Numbered from the stretch's first letter, positions 7,637-16,818 are shown. The stretch: DNA of 64,000 nt from JBGSIC01 sp041751875 (GCA_041751875.1 JBGSIC010000032.1:1-64000); one strand, 5' to 3'. Numbers and translations: made by a program. Notes: a model not told the origin generated them from the letters alone.

Positions 7637-8002
7637 ATGAAAAGCGGAAAGACATTTCGAAACGAACGAGGACAGGCCGCAATCGAGGCGGCGCTCGCAC
7701 TGCCGTTTCTTGTGTTCTTGCTCTACTACATGGTTAACACGTTTCATTCGATTCACACGGCGCACATCGGCCAGAAGTACGCGGCGATGAACTTGTACCA
7801 GCGTCTAGCGAATCGAGCGCAGTTTTCGGTGGACTCGCTAGATGGCGAAGTGCACGGCAGAGAGTTTATGGCGGTGGAGTTTCTGGATGCCGATGGCTCT
7901 GAACCCAAACGCCGGATTATTTCGGAAAGAGGGGGCGGAGCAACGATTCGCACCTACGTAGGGATTTGTAAAGACGCTGGCGGAAAATGCGCGCCAGAGT
8001 GA
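7637..8002 (+). CDS. TadE/TadF-like pseudopilin
   Basis: The product has 121 residues. Its leader ends ERG and is followed by QAAIEAALALPFLVFLLYY, with Glu at +5 and the ALPFL pattern usual in TadE and TadF. The soluble part has two cysteines near the end (GICKDAGGKCAPE). It begins 4 bp after the previous gene. It is the fifth protein in a row with the G|QxxxE motif. Whether it is a TadE or a TadF cannot be told from sequence alone. Confidence 0.7.
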   Translation: MKSGKTFRNERGQAAIEAALALPFLVFLLYYMVNTFHSIHTAHIGQKYAAMNLYQRLANRAQFSVDSLDGEVHGREFMAVEFLDADGSEPKRRIISERGGGATIRTYVGICKDAGGKCAPE

Positions 8003-8003
8003 G

Positions 8004-8034
8004 GTTCTAAAAGGTGCCAGGCACCTTTTGGAAC
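8004..8034. repeat. 31-bp palindrome, short form, inside the Tad operon
   Basis: The arms GTTCTAAAAGGTGCC and GGCACCTTTTGGAAC pair over 15 bases with one G-T wobble about a one-base centre. It fills nearly the whole 47-bp gap between the last pseudopilin and cpaB. An upstream GTG inside it (8014) is in frame with cpaB but is not the likely start. The hairpin could modulate expression between the pilin half and the secretion half of the operon; that is inference. Confidence 0.8.
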
Positions 8035-8049
8035 TATTCGGGGGAACGT

Positions 8050-8970
8050 GTGGAAGATAGGAAAGCATTCATAATCGCGGGCATCTGCTTCGTGATCTCC
8101 ATCATGCTGGTTTCGGCGTACGTAAGCGTGCGCCGTAACGAGTTGACGGAAGCGTTCGGGGAAGAAGTAGATGTTGTCGTCGCTGCGGAGGATATTCCGG
8201 AGTTCGCGACGATCACGCCCGACATGGTGAAGTCTGACGTGAAGGTGTTTAAAGCCTTTAAGCAGCCTCAGACGGTAGCGGATGTCGAGGACGTCATCGG
8301 TAAGTCGACTTACGTGTCTATCGCCAAAGGCGAGCAGATTACTCTTACCAAACTCGTTCAGCAGGATGGTAGTCCTGTATTGGGTCGCCTTGTAGAAAAA
8401 GACTCGCGCGCGTTGACCGTTTTGATTTCACCTCAGAGCGGCGTGGGCAAACTCATTCGCCCCGGCAACCGTGTAGATATCATGGCCACCGTTTCTTTCC
8501 AGACGAAAGGGGCAAACGTTTTCGAGGTGAAAACCGCACTGCAGAACATCTTGGTGTTGGCGACAGGACGAAGCATTCACAATCAAGTTCCGCCGCATGT
8601 TGATCGGGAAGTTTTGGGTTACATCAAGTCAGAATTTGAATCGCGTAAACGACAAGATTTCTACGGCAGAAACGAAAATATTCAGCGCACGCGCTCCACC
8701 GACAACTATTCCCATATGACGTTGCAGGTAACGCCAGAGCAGGCGGAGTCGCTTTTGTTCCTCATTAATAACTTTGGCGACAAGTCACTTTACTTCGTAC
8801 TGCGCAACAGTGGGGATTCGAAGGACGAAAAAGTTGCGACCACAATTTTGGATGATGTCTTGGGCCCCGAGAGCGATTACGGCCGTTCCAAAAGAAAACC
8901 GCCGCCGGTGGTTCGGAAAGGTCCTCAGTTCTACGACAGCGTAGGCGGAGAGCTGAGAGGGGTGAAATAG
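8050..8970 (+). CDS. cpaB: Flp pilus assembly protein CpaB/RcpC, first copy
   Basis: The start is GTG 8050, preceded by CGGGGGAA. An in-frame GTG at 8014 lies within the palindrome and is rejected. The 306-residue protein has an N-terminal membrane anchor (about residues 6-24), an SAF-like domain (VVVAAEDIPEFATITPDMV) around residues 40-110 and a CpaB/RcpC C-domain with RPGNRVDIMA and VTPEQAE. CpaB works in the periplasm with the secretin. It ends in a proline-rich stretch and YDSVGGELRGV, which the next gene also has. The two are tandem paralogues. Confidence 0.85.
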   Translation: MEDRKAFIIAGICFVISIMLVSAYVSVRRNELTEAFGEEVDVVVAAEDIPEFATITPDMVKSDVKVFKAFKQPQTVADVEDVIGKSTYVSIAKGEQITLTKLVQQDGSPVLGRLVEKDSRALTVLISPQSGVGKLIRPGNRVDIMATVSFQTKGANVFEVKTALQNILVLATGRSIHNQVPPHVDREVLGYIKSEFESRKRQDFYGRNENIQRTRSTDNYSHMTLQVTPEQAESLLFLINNFGDKSLYFVLRNSGDSKDEKVATTILDDVLGPESDYGRSKRKPPPVVRKGPQFYDSVGGELRGVK

Positions 8971-8972
8971 CC

Positions 8973-9878
8973 ATGGAAAGACGAGCCTTTTTTCTATCAA
9001 TTGGTCTCTCCTGCTTCGCGATGTACCTCGTGTGGCAGTACGTGAGCCGCGAAGATGAGCGCTTAACAGCGTTGTACGCGGATTTCTCGCCGATGGTGGT
9101 TTCTCGCGAGAATATTCTTCAATACCAAACGATTCGTCCTACCGATGTCGAAGTGATTCGTGTGCCGGCGGCAATGGTACCTCCGGGACGTATCCGTAAT
9201 CCCAAAGATGTGATCGATGCCGTAGCGGCAGTTCCCATCGTGAAAGGCGAGCACATTCTTGATAACAAGATAATCTCAAAAAACGTCTATTCGGGACTCG
9301 ATACGCAGATTGCTCACGGCAAACGTGCAATTAGCATTCCCGTAAACCCAAAGAGTAGCGTGGGCTACATGGTCGAGCCGGGCAATCGCGTCGACCTAGC
9401 CGCGCACTTTGAGTACAAAGCGCAGAACATCAACATCTCTGAAGTAAAAGTTTTCTTACAGGACATTCTCATTCTCGCCTCGGGCCGCACGATTCAGAGC
9501 GAGCCGCCGCCGGGTGTAGATCAGGGAATCATTAATAGAGTGGCCGGTAAGTTTGGCGAACGAGATGTCGCGAGCTATCGCGACACACTCAACTTCGCGA
9601 AGAAAGATCAGGACTTTCAGACGGTCACACTCGAGGTCACCCCTGAGCAGGCTCAGCAGATTAGTTACGTTTTATCCGTCTTTGGCGACTCCATCATCCT
9701 CATGCTGAGAAACAGTGACGACAGGCAGCTGAAAAGGGCCGCCACAACCAACTTGTACGACATCATGGGACCGGATTCTTACTTGGTTCGTAGCCAACGT
9801 CTACCACCACCGGATGTGGTTCCGCGTACCAAGTTCTTTGATTTCGTGGGTGGGGATGCCAAAGGCGTGAACGAATAG
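8973..9878 (+). CDS. cpaB: Flp pilus assembly protein CpaB/RcpC, second copy
   Basis: This 301-residue paralogue of the preceding gene starts 2 bp after it. It has the same order of an N-terminal anchor, an SAF-like domain (VVSRENILQYQTIRPTDVEV), VEPGNRVDLAA, VTPEQAQ and the terminal FDFVGGDAKGV. The two are clearly diverged, so the duplication is old. Two CpaB proteins may form a mixed periplasmic ring or serve different stages of assembly; nothing in the sequence decides this. Confidence 0.82.
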   Translation: MERRAFFLSIGLSCFAMYLVWQYVSREDERLTALYADFSPMVVSRENILQYQTIRPTDVEVIRVPAAMVPPGRIRNPKDVIDAVAAVPIVKGEHILDNKIISKNVYSGLDTQIAHGKRAISIPVNPKSSVGYMVEPGNRVDLAAHFEYKAQNINISEVKVFLQDILILASGRTIQSEPPPGVDQGIINRVAGKFGERDVASYRDTLNFAKKDQDFQTVTLEVTPEQAQQISYVLSVFGDSIILMLRNSDDRQLKRAATTNLYDIMGPDSYLVRSQRLPPPDVVPRTKFFDFVGGDAKGVNE

Positions 9879-9909
9879 CCCGGGCAATGAGTAGTTTTTT
9901 GGAGGCAGG

Positions 9910-11631
9910 ATGCGTGTAAAAAACAAATTTGCGAGCAAAGGGATTTTGCTCCTCTTGTTATTGCTTATTTCCGCACTACAGGTGTGGGCTGAAGAAGTTC
10001 CGCCAGAAGGGCTAGAACAGGAAGAGACAGCATCGGAAGCCAGCGAGGGAGAAGATGGCGGGTCTGCAAAAAGAGCAGAGGCCGAAGGCGAAGAAGGTAG
10101 CGATGGGGATGAAGCGGAGAAAAAATCCACCGCAAAAGTGATAACGGGGCAGAAACGCGAATCGCTTACTCTTTCGATAGGTGTTTCAAAAACTCTGGAG
10201 TTCCCTTTCGAAATCGGACCGGTGCATTTGGGTGAGGGCGAGCTGTTCATTTTTCGTCGAATTAGAGCAGGCGGCAAGGAGCGAAAACTCCTTTTGGTAC
10301 CAAAGTCGGCAGGCTACACGGATATGACGGTTCACGACACGATGATGGTGCCGCGAGTAACCTACTCCGTTCGCGTTACCCGCGAAGACATGGGACAAAT
10401 TATTTCTCAGCTCGAAGACTTGCTGGGCGATATCGAGGGTATTCGGATTAAGCCAGTTGGGGGTACCATTGTTATTGACGGTGACATCCTGTTGCCCAAA
10501 GACATGGTGCGAATCATTCGTGTGGTTGATGCTCTAAAGGATCGCGATACAAAGAAGAAGAGCACGCCTATCCGCAATTTGGCGAATATCAGCCAGATGA
10601 CGATGAACATTATCGCGGAGAGAATTGAACGAGAAATTGGATCTCCAGATATCCAGGTGCGCGTTCTTAACAATAACATTCTGATCGAAGGGACTGCGCA
10701 AAACAATTTCGAGGCGGAAAGAGCCATTGAAATGGCGCGTACTTACTTGCCCGAGACCGTTGTTGAAAAGAATAAGGGCGATGGAGTGGAAGTAAAGCCC
10801 AAAGCGGCGGGTGGTCAGGTGGGCGGTATTCCCGTGATCATCGATCTCTTGCGCTTAGCTCCGCCACCTGCTTCGGCACCTAGCAAAGACATCAAAATTA
10901 CGATGAATTACGTGGAACTTACAAACGAGTATAACAAAACATTCAGCTTCAACTGGGCACCATTGGTGAACGATCAATCGAATATTAGCTTCTCCAGCTC
11001 GCTGGGAAGTTTGACATCAAATCTGGTAGCAACCGTTACTTCTTTGTTCCCCAAACTTGTTCAGGCCAAAAGTCACGGTCATGCACGTATTTTGAAGCAG
11101 GAACAAATCATCGTGAAAGATCGAGCGGATAAACCGGCGATGATCGATAGTTCAGTACAGTTTTTCATCACCGCCCCTGGATCCGTTCAAGCTCCTGGAA
11201 GCGCGCAACCAGTGACCGTTCAGAATACCACCAAGGTGCGCGCGGCGAGTATTCCGGGGTCAGATAGCATTGAACTGGGAATTCAGGTGACACTAAATTC
11301 ACTCATTGGTAGCCAAGGCGGAAACCCCATCATTGCTAAGAACTCTTTACAAACTCAAGTCATCATTAAGAACGGTGATTCAGCTGCGTTGGGCGGCTAC
11401 GCGATTGATGAAGCGCTGTCAGGTTACAATCGCGACCCGACCCGTTCGGTGAGCGGCACACAGGAGCCGCCGGGACAAGGGACGGCGATTTTCGATTTAA
11501 CTCGTTCGAAGAAATATAATCGTAACAAACAACAGTACGTTATTTTTGTAACTCCCGAAATCATCCGTACGGCGAGCGCCGCCACGGAAGATATAACGAG
11601 AAAATTCCGTTTGAACGCTGGGGAACGTTAG
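9910..11631 (+). CDS. cpaC: Tad secretin CpaC/RcpA
   Basis: This is the outer-membrane channel of the Flp pilus, 573 residues, starting at ATG 9910 after GGAGG. A Sec signal peptide (about 1-28, ending QVWAEE) is followed by an unusually acidic Glu/Ser-rich segment (about 28-75). Next come the pilus-assembly N domain, a BON-like domain with VRVLNNNILIEGTAQN (about 240-275), and the secretin core (about 320-560). The core contains the KAKSHGHARILKQEQ and VQVTLNSL-type strands. The core has the usual length for RcpA; the acidic linker is the unusual part. It is followed 34 bp later by the fused ATPase gene. Confidence 0.88.
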   Translation: MRVKNKFASKGILLLLLLLISALQVWAEEVPPEGLEQEETASEASEGEDGGSAKRAEAEGEEGSDGDEAEKKSTAKVITGQKRESLTLSIGVSKTLEFPFEIGPVHLGEGELFIFRRIRAGGKERKLLLVPKSAGYTDMTVHDTMMVPRVTYSVRVTREDMGQIISQLEDLLGDIEGIRIKPVGGTIVIDGDILLPKDMVRIIRVVDALKDRDTKKKSTPIRNLANISQMTMNIIAERIEREIGSPDIQVRVLNNNILIEGTAQNNFEAERAIEMARTYLPETVVEKNKGDGVEVKPKAAGGQVGGIPVIIDLLRLAPPPASAPSKDIKITMNYVELTNEYNKTFSFNWAPLVNDQSNISFSSSLGSLTSNLVATVTSLFPKLVQAKSHGHARILKQEQIIVKDRADKPAMIDSSVQFFITAPGSVQAPGSAQPVTVQNTTKVRAASIPGSDSIELGIQVTLNSLIGSQGGNPIIAKNSLQTQVIIKNGDSAALGGYAIDEALSGYNRDPTRSVSGTQEPPGQGTAIFDLTRSKKYNRNKQQYVIFVTPEIIRTASAATEDITRKFRLNAGER

Positions 11632-11665
11632 ACGCTATTAACAATGGCGTCGTGTGAGGAGAAAA

Positions 11666-13828
11666 TTGGCTCAGTCACATGTCATAGCTGTGCTTGGGGG
11701 TAAAGGCGGGGTGGGTAAGTCCACCTTCGCGGCGAACTATGCAATCGCCACCGCCATTGATACCAAGCAGCGAGTTCTTCTGATTGACCTCGACAATAAA
11801 GCTTGTGGGGATCAGTCCATGATCATGGGGCTGCGCCCCCGCCGGACTTTATTGGAACTGGGAAAACACGAAGGCCGTTTGGAAGCCCAGCATGTGATGA
11901 ACTACGTTGTTCCTCACAAATCAGGGGTCCACTTTCTTCCGTCGGTTCTTGATCCGGATCAGCTCTCTTCGCTGGATGCGGAAACTACCTCAAAGGCGCT
12001 CAAGAACCTTAAAAACTTTTATCACTACATCATTGTCGATTTGGGTTCCGATCTAGATGAAACCGGAGTCGCCACTCTCGAGCAAGCGTCTTTGATTTTC
12101 ATCATGACAATGCCTGAAATTCTGGTTCTTCGCCACACTCGCCGAATCATTGAGAAAGTACAGAACCTTCTCTTTCCAGCTGAGATGATTAAGGTGGTGC
12201 TCAACCGCTTTAGTCCTCGCAAAGGAATCACAGCTGAAATGGTTCAGACGAACCTCAAGAAGCAGATTATCTCAATCATTCCGGAAGACGAACTCACGGC
12301 AGTTACTTCACTAGCTAAAGCGCAACCGTTTGCATCGGCTGCCTCTAGCTCGGAGATGACCAAGAGCTATTTCCTTCTCGTACGTACTATTTCACAACAG
12401 AATCTTCTCGATCAGCTTGCAACTCTTAAAAAACCCTCTGACGCTCTTGCGCGACTTTCCGGTGGCAAGGGTAAGGAAGAAAAGGGCAAAGTAAAACCCA
12501 GTGATGTGGTTTTCGATCGTTCATCGATGAAGGATGAACGACCTAGTGATTCTTGGTCCTCTTTGAAGCAGCTTATCCACAAACAACTTATTGAGACGAT
12601 GGATTTGAAGAAAGTGGACACAGAAACCGGCCGCGATGCGAAGAAAAAAGCAGTCTTGAGAGAGAAAACGAAGACGGTTGTGGTGGAGCTCTTAAATAAA
12701 GAAGAGCATCCCTTTCGTTCGCGCGATGAGTTTCAGCGGCTGGTAAAAGAAATCCTCGACGAAGCTTTAGAGCTCGGTCCCATCCAAGATTTGCTGAACG
12801 ATGACAGCGTGACCGAAGTCATGGTGAACCGTAAAGATCAGATTTTTGTGGAAAGAAGCGGAAAATTGGTGCTCTCTAATTCGACCTTCTCGGGGACAGC
12901 TCAGCTTCTGGGAACCATTGAACGCATTGTCGCTCCATTGGGTCGACGTATCGATGAGAAAACACCCTATGTAGACGCTCGTTTGCCGGACGGATCTCGC
13001 GTGCACGCGATTATCCCGCCTTTGTCGATTCAAGGTCCGATGCTCACCATTCGAAAGTTCCCCAAGCATCGCTTGGGGCCAGAAGATCTGGTGAAGTACG
13101 GCTCGATGACGGCCGACATGGCTGACTTTCTACGTAGCTGCATCGAGGCGCGTTTGAATATCGTAATTTCAGGTGGTACGGGCTCAGGTAAAACGACTTT
13201 GCTTAACGTAATGGCAAGTTTCATCCCCAAGGGTGAGCGTATCATCACCGTAGAAGATTCGGCGGAATTGCAGCTCCCTCAGGAACACTGGGGCCGCCTA
13301 GAAACTCGGCCGGCGAACATTGAAGGTAAAGGCGAAGTAAGTATTCGTGAGCTTGTGCGAAATACCCTGCGTATGCGACCTGACCGAATCGTAGTGGGTG
13401 AGTGCCGTTCTGGCGAGGCGCTGGACATGTTGCAAGCGATGAACACGGGTCACGACGGTAGTATGACCACGATTCACTCGAACACTCCCCGCGACTGTAT
13501 CGCACGTATGGAAACGCTTGTGATGATGGCGGGTATGGATTTACCTGCAAAAGCCATTCGTGAGCAGATTGCTTCGGCGGTAAACCTGGTGATTCAACAA
13601 ACCCGTTTGTCCGATGGATCACGAAAAGTAACGAGCATTACCGAAGTGGTTGGCATGCAGGGTGAAGTTGTAACCATGCAAGAAATTTTTGGTTTTAGAA
13701 AGACAGGCATGTCGGAAGACCGCAAGGTTCAGGGTAAATTTGTAGCGACCGGCTTTATTCCGAAGTTTGTGGACGAACTTTCTCAACAGGGGATCAAGAT
13801 CCCACGCGGTATTTTCTCGGTGACCTAA
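11666..13828 (+). CDS. CpaE-CpaF fusion: MinD-like ATPase joined to Tad secretion ATPase
   Basis: One 720-residue protein carries two ATPases normally made from separate genes. Residues 1-255 are a MinD/ParA-like TadZ/CpaE domain with the deviant Walker A GGKGGVGKST at 11-20 and VLLIDLDNKA at about 37-46. The receiver-like domain that precedes it in ordinary CpaE is absent. A charged linker (about 255-330) leads to a CpaF/TadA domain (about 330-715) with Walker A GGTGSGKT at 503-510, an Asp box VEDSAELQL, Walker B RIVVGE and the His-box motif TTIHSN. The localisation and motor proteins of the pilus are thus one polypeptide. The start is TTG 11666 because GAGGAG (11656-11661) lies just upstream; GTG 11654 is in frame but would include that site. 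No stop or frameshift interrupts the join. Confidence 0.88.
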   Translation: MAQSHVIAVLGGKGGVGKSTFAANYAIATAIDTKQRVLLIDLDNKACGDQSMIMGLRPRRTLLELGKHEGRLEAQHVMNYVVPHKSGVHFLPSVLDPDQLSSLDAETTSKALKNLKNFYHYIIVDLGSDLDETGVATLEQASLIFIMTMPEILVLRHTRRIIEKVQNLLFPAEMIKVVLNRFSPRKGITAEMVQTNLKKQIISIIPEDELTAVTSLAKAQPFASAASSSEMTKSYFLLVRTISQQNLLDQLATLKKPSDALARLSGGKGKEEKGKVKPSDVVFDRSSMKDERPSDSWSSLKQLIHKQLIETMDLKKVDTETGRDAKKKAVLREKTKTVVVELLNKEEHPFRSRDEFQRLVKEILDEALELGPIQDLLNDDSVTEVMVNRKDQIFVERSGKLVLSNSTFSGTAQLLGTIERIVAPLGRRIDEKTPYVDARLPDGSRVHAIIPPLSIQGPMLTIRKFPKHRLGPEDLVKYGSMTADMADFLRSCIEARLNIVISGGTGSGKTTLLNVMASFIPKGERIITVEDSAELQLPQEHWGRLETRPANIEGKGEVSIRELVRNTLRMRPDRIVVGECRSGEALDMLQAMNTGHDGSMTTIHSNTPRDCIARMETLVMMAGMDLPAKAIREQIASAVNLVIQQTRLSDGSRKVTSITEVVGMQGEVVTMQEIFGFRKTGMSEDRKVQGKFVATGFIPKFVDELSQQGIKIPRGIFSVT

Positions 13829-13831
13829 ACA

Positions 13832-14707
13832 ATGGGTTCTATAGCACTAAAATATTTATCGATCGGCTGGGTGGGCGGAGTCATGCTCGTTGGCCTGTTT
13901 ACCAACGGCGAACGACTCTATTCCTGGGTGGGAAGCAAGTTCGATAAAGAACTTGATTGGATGCTCGCCAAACTCGACATCATGTTCATTACTGTTAATC
14001 GCCAGAAGGCGGTTCGTTTCTATGCCTCCTATCTCATTATTCTTTTCGCGCTTGGTATGTTCTTTCTCTATCCTTCGTCTGGTGCCGGTGCAGTTTTCGG
14101 GACGATCTTCGTTCTACTTGGATGGAAGTTTCCACGCGGCATAATCGGCATTATCTTTAAGCGCCGTGTGACTCGTTTTGTGGTTCAGATGGTAGACGGT
14201 CTTTCCCTCATGTCGAACGCCATGCGTTCTGGTTTGAACGTTAACCAGGCATTGCAGTTAGTGCAGGAAGAATTGCCGAACCCGATTTCACAAGAATTCG
14301 GATTGGTGTTGTCACAGAACAAACTTGGTATGTCGATGGAAGCCGCGCTGAGTAACCTTGCGGTGCGTATGCCGCACGACGATATCGAAATGTTTACTAC
14401 CAGCATCAATATCTTGAAGGAAACCGGTGGTAACTTAGCCGAAACATTCGACAACATTGCCTATACAATTCGCGAACGTATCAAGGTTGAATCAAAAATT
14501 GCGGCGATGGTTTCTCAGGGTGTGATGCAGGGTGTTATCGTCGTTATTATGCCCTTTGCATTGGGTGCGATCCTGTATACGATCGATCCAGAGCGCATTC
14601 GGCCCATGTTCACGACTATCCCGGGTTGGATATTACTTTCCATAATGATGAGCCTACAAGCAGTCGGTGCCTTTGCTATCTGGAAGATAGTCAAAGTGAG
14701 GGTATAA
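13832..14707 (+). CDS. tadB: Tad platform protein TadB (GspF family)
   Basis: This 291-residue inner-membrane protein belongs to the type II secretion F superfamily. A hydrophobic N-terminus and a pair of membrane helices (about 65-105) come before a cytoplasmic helical domain (about 110-230) with LSLMSNAMRSGLNVNQAL and LKETGGNLAETFDNIA, the family hallmark. Two more membrane helices close it. It is the inner-membrane platform worked by the CpaF ATPase. In most Tad loci tadB is followed by tadC; here the next gene is a YD-repeat protein and no second GspF-like gene is present in the window. Confidence 0.85.
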   Translation: MGSIALKYLSIGWVGGVMLVGLFTNGERLYSWVGSKFDKELDWMLAKLDIMFITVNRQKAVRFYASYLIILFALGMFFLYPSSGAGAVFGTIFVLLGWKFPRGIIGIIFKRRVTRFVVQMVDGLSLMSNAMRSGLNVNQALQLVQEELPNPISQEFGLVLSQNKLGMSMEAALSNLAVRMPHDDIEMFTTSINILKETGGNLAETFDNIAYTIRERIKVESKIAAMVSQGVMQGVIVVIMPFALGAILYTIDPERIRPMFTTIPGWILLSIMMSLQAVGAFAIWKIVKVRV

Positions 14708-16504
14708 ATGAAATTTGTGCAGCAGTGGTTCAGCCTATTTTGCCTGGTCGCCTCATTTTCCACGAGTCTGTGGGGTGTTTCCGTCAACCGGATCAACGGC
14801 GGCGCGCACGTTACGTACGTAGATTTTAGAATTCCCGGCGATGTCCTTCCGCTGGAGCTCTCCCGTAGCTACAACTCCATTACTGCGGTGAGTGAGAAAA
14901 CAGGTTGGAATGGTGCGTTTGGGTGGGGGTGGACTGCCGATTTTGAATCGGTCATGACCGTTACCCCCGAGCGTCATGTCGTATTGCGAGACGGGCAGAC
15001 AGGCAATACCGTCATTTTTGCTCCCACAAAACCTGACCCGCAAACCGAAGCCAAGTTTTTTGAAGCGGTTAAGGAGGCCTATTTTAGTCGCCAGCTGAAC
15101 CGTGCTGTGCCGGAACAGGAACTCAAAAAACTCAATCTACCAAGCAAGTTTCTGACTCGTTTGCGAGCTGAGCCCGATTTTCGTATTCAGGTTTCGCTGC
15201 AGTATGGTCTGAAGGGTGAAGTGCCCAAAGGCCAGCAACTCGTTTCCTCAAAATATGGCTTTCAGACCATGGAGTTTAAGAACGCAGAGTGGGTGCGCCG
15301 CTTTGGGAGTACCACTCAGTTCTATGATCCAGAAGGGCGGCTAGTTCGCCAACAAGATAGCAATGGCTTTTATGCTGAGTACAAATATTCGTCCAACAAT
15401 AAGCTGCAGTTGGAGGAAATAGTTGCGAAGAATAAGGCGGCTACGTTGAAGTTTACCTGGAATAACGGAAAGGTGACCAGCATTGTCGACAACCGTGGCA
15501 AACGAGCGACCTACTCATACGATAGCAAGGGCAATCTGTCGAGGATGACTGATTCCGAAGACCAAACGTTTAACTACACCTACGGCAATGACCGTTCCCC
15601 GCACCTTCTCACAAAAATTGAATACCCTGAAAAAGGAACTTTGTTTTCGAAGTCGTATCGTGAACTGCGCTACGACAGCTCAGGTTTGGTGACCTTTCAT
15701 CGCAAGAAAGATGGTACGGAAGTAAACTACACGTACGGGAAGCTCAGCAATAACCCACAGAACAATTTTTGGACGAAGGCGACTTACACCAATAAAACAA
15801 ATCGCGCGGAGCCGGACGAGCGATATGAGGAGTTTACTCTGCGTGATCGCGCAGACGGAAGTAAGTATCTCTATCGTCAGGAAACGCGAACCACGTTTGT
15901 TTTTGGAAAGCGCCGTCAGGTGAGCACCGAAACCGTCATCTTCACTGAGTGCTGCGGAAAGCCGCTTCAGCTTGTGAGAGACGGCCAGGTAACTAAGTTT
16001 AAGTACTACGCCAACGGATTGCTCAGTGAAAAAACAGGACCCAAGGAATCGGTAAAGCTCGAATATGAACCGCGTTTCATGAAAGTTAGTCGCGTAACCC
16101 AAAACGGCGTGGTTTCGGATTACAAGTATGACAGCCGCGGGAATCTGACCACCGCACAGAACAGTGCTCAGAAGAAAGTGTCTTTGACCTACGATCCGAT
16201 GGGAAGAATTCTTCAAATGGTCGATGGTACCGGTGGCGTAATTTTCTTTCAGTATGGTAGGCATGGGAAGCCTGTTCTTATCGACAAAAAGGGCATTGGC
16301 ACCCTGCGCATCAGCTACGATGCTGTCGGCCGTATTGCAAAAACGGAAACCGTTATTCTTGGAAAACGAAATCCTACCGCAGACGAATCAAAAGACGTGG
16401 TTAGGAAGGTTATGGGCAGTTTTCACACTCTTTTAGACATCATTCGTCCGGCGGCTCAGGTTAATAAAGCGAATCCGCTTGCATGGAAAGGCGCCGACCT
16501 ATGA
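14708..16504 (+). CDS. Exported YD-repeat (Rhs-like) protein, end of Tad locus
   Basis: The start ATG follows the tadB stop with no gap, and GAGGG lies just upstream. The 598 residues include a Sec signal peptide (about 1-24), a DUF6531-like N-domain (about 28-80; GGAHVTYVD, LELSRSYNS, GWGWTADFE) and a chain of YD repeats over about 215-530 (YDPEGRLVRQQDSNG, YDSKGNLSRMTD, YDSRGNLTTAQN, YDPMGRILQMVDG). It lacks the long Rhs core, the core-closing motif and a toxin tail, so it is not a polymorphic toxin; it probably works in the periplasm or at the cell surface. Its place after tadB resembles my recollection of the Bdellovibrio hit locus beside flp genes. A pilus-linked role is inferred, not shown. 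It overlaps the next gene by four bases (ATGA). Confidence 0.8.
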   Translation: MKFVQQWFSLFCLVASFSTSLWGVSVNRINGGAHVTYVDFRIPGDVLPLELSRSYNSITAVSEKTGWNGAFGWGWTADFESVMTVTPERHVVLRDGQTGNTVIFAPTKPDPQTEAKFFEAVKEAYFSRQLNRAVPEQELKKLNLPSKFLTRLRAEPDFRIQVSLQYGLKGEVPKGQQLVSSKYGFQTMEFKNAEWVRRFGSTTQFYDPEGRLVRQQDSNGFYAEYKYSSNNKLQLEEIVAKNKAATLKFTWNNGKVTSIVDNRGKRATYSYDSKGNLSRMTDSEDQTFNYTYGNDRSPHLLTKIEYPEKGTLFSKSYRELRYDSSGLVTFHRKKDGTEVNYTYGKLSNNPQNNFWTKATYTNKTNRAEPDERYEEFTLRDRADGSKYLYRQETRTTFVFGKRRQVSTETVIFTECCGKPLQLVRDGQVTKFKYYANGLLSEKTGPKESVKLEYEPRFMKVSRVTQNGVVSDYKYDSRGNLTTAQNSAQKKVSLTYDPMGRILQMVDGTGGVIFFQYGRHGKPVLIDKKGIGTLRISYDAVGRIAKTETVILGKRNPTADESKDVVRKVMGSFHTLLDIIRPAAQVNKANPLAWKGADL

Positions 16505-16815
16505 AGGAAGTAAAAGAAATAAAAGGACAGATTCGCAAGTTCAGTAAGGACGCTAAAGAGACCGCTAAAACCGTTAAGGACACTTTTGAAGAAGGTGTTC
16601 GCTCGTCGAAGGACGTTGCGAATAAAGCCGGATCTCTTTGGAATAAGTTTGTGGACAAAAAGAAGTTAAAACAGGGTCTCGACATCACTTCTAAAGGAGT
16701 GGGTATCGTTGCCAAGGGAGCTCGTCTAGCCTCCAAGGGCGCTACGGTAGTGGCCGATAACGTCGAAAAGGCATCCAAGAAAGTTCAAGACTTTGGAAAC
16801 AAGCTCAAGGACTAG
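16501..16815 (+). CDS. Small lysine-rich helical protein downstream of the YD-repeat gene
   Basis: The start ATG overlaps the stop of the YD-repeat gene (ATGA at 16501-16504), so the two should be co-translated. The 104-residue product is strongly basic and mostly predicted amphipathic helix (KEVKEIKGQIRKFSKDAKET...). It has an Ala/Gly/Val-rich middle (ITSKGVGIVAKGARLASKG) that could touch a membrane. No signal peptide, cysteine or known domain was found. Its size and position after the YD-repeat gene are like those I recall for Bd0108 of the Bdellovibrio hit locus. Homology is not demonstrated and the lack of a signal peptide is a point against it. Confidence 0.6.
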   Translation: MKEVKEIKGQIRKFSKDAKETAKTVKDTFEEGVRSSKDVANKAGSLWNKFVDKKKLKQGLDITSKGVGIVAKGARLASKGATVVADNVEKASKKVQDFGNKLKD

Positions 16816-16818
16816 CGC

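Noticed and set aside
15680..16264. 194-codon antisense ORF inside the YD-repeat gene
   Set aside because: The YD repeats in the plus frame are regular and complete; the antisense frame has no recognisable domain or start signal.
14708..16504. Rhs polymorphic toxin
   Set aside because: The protein is only 598 residues, lacks the long Rhs core and core-closing motif, has no variable C-terminal toxin, and no immunity gene follows.
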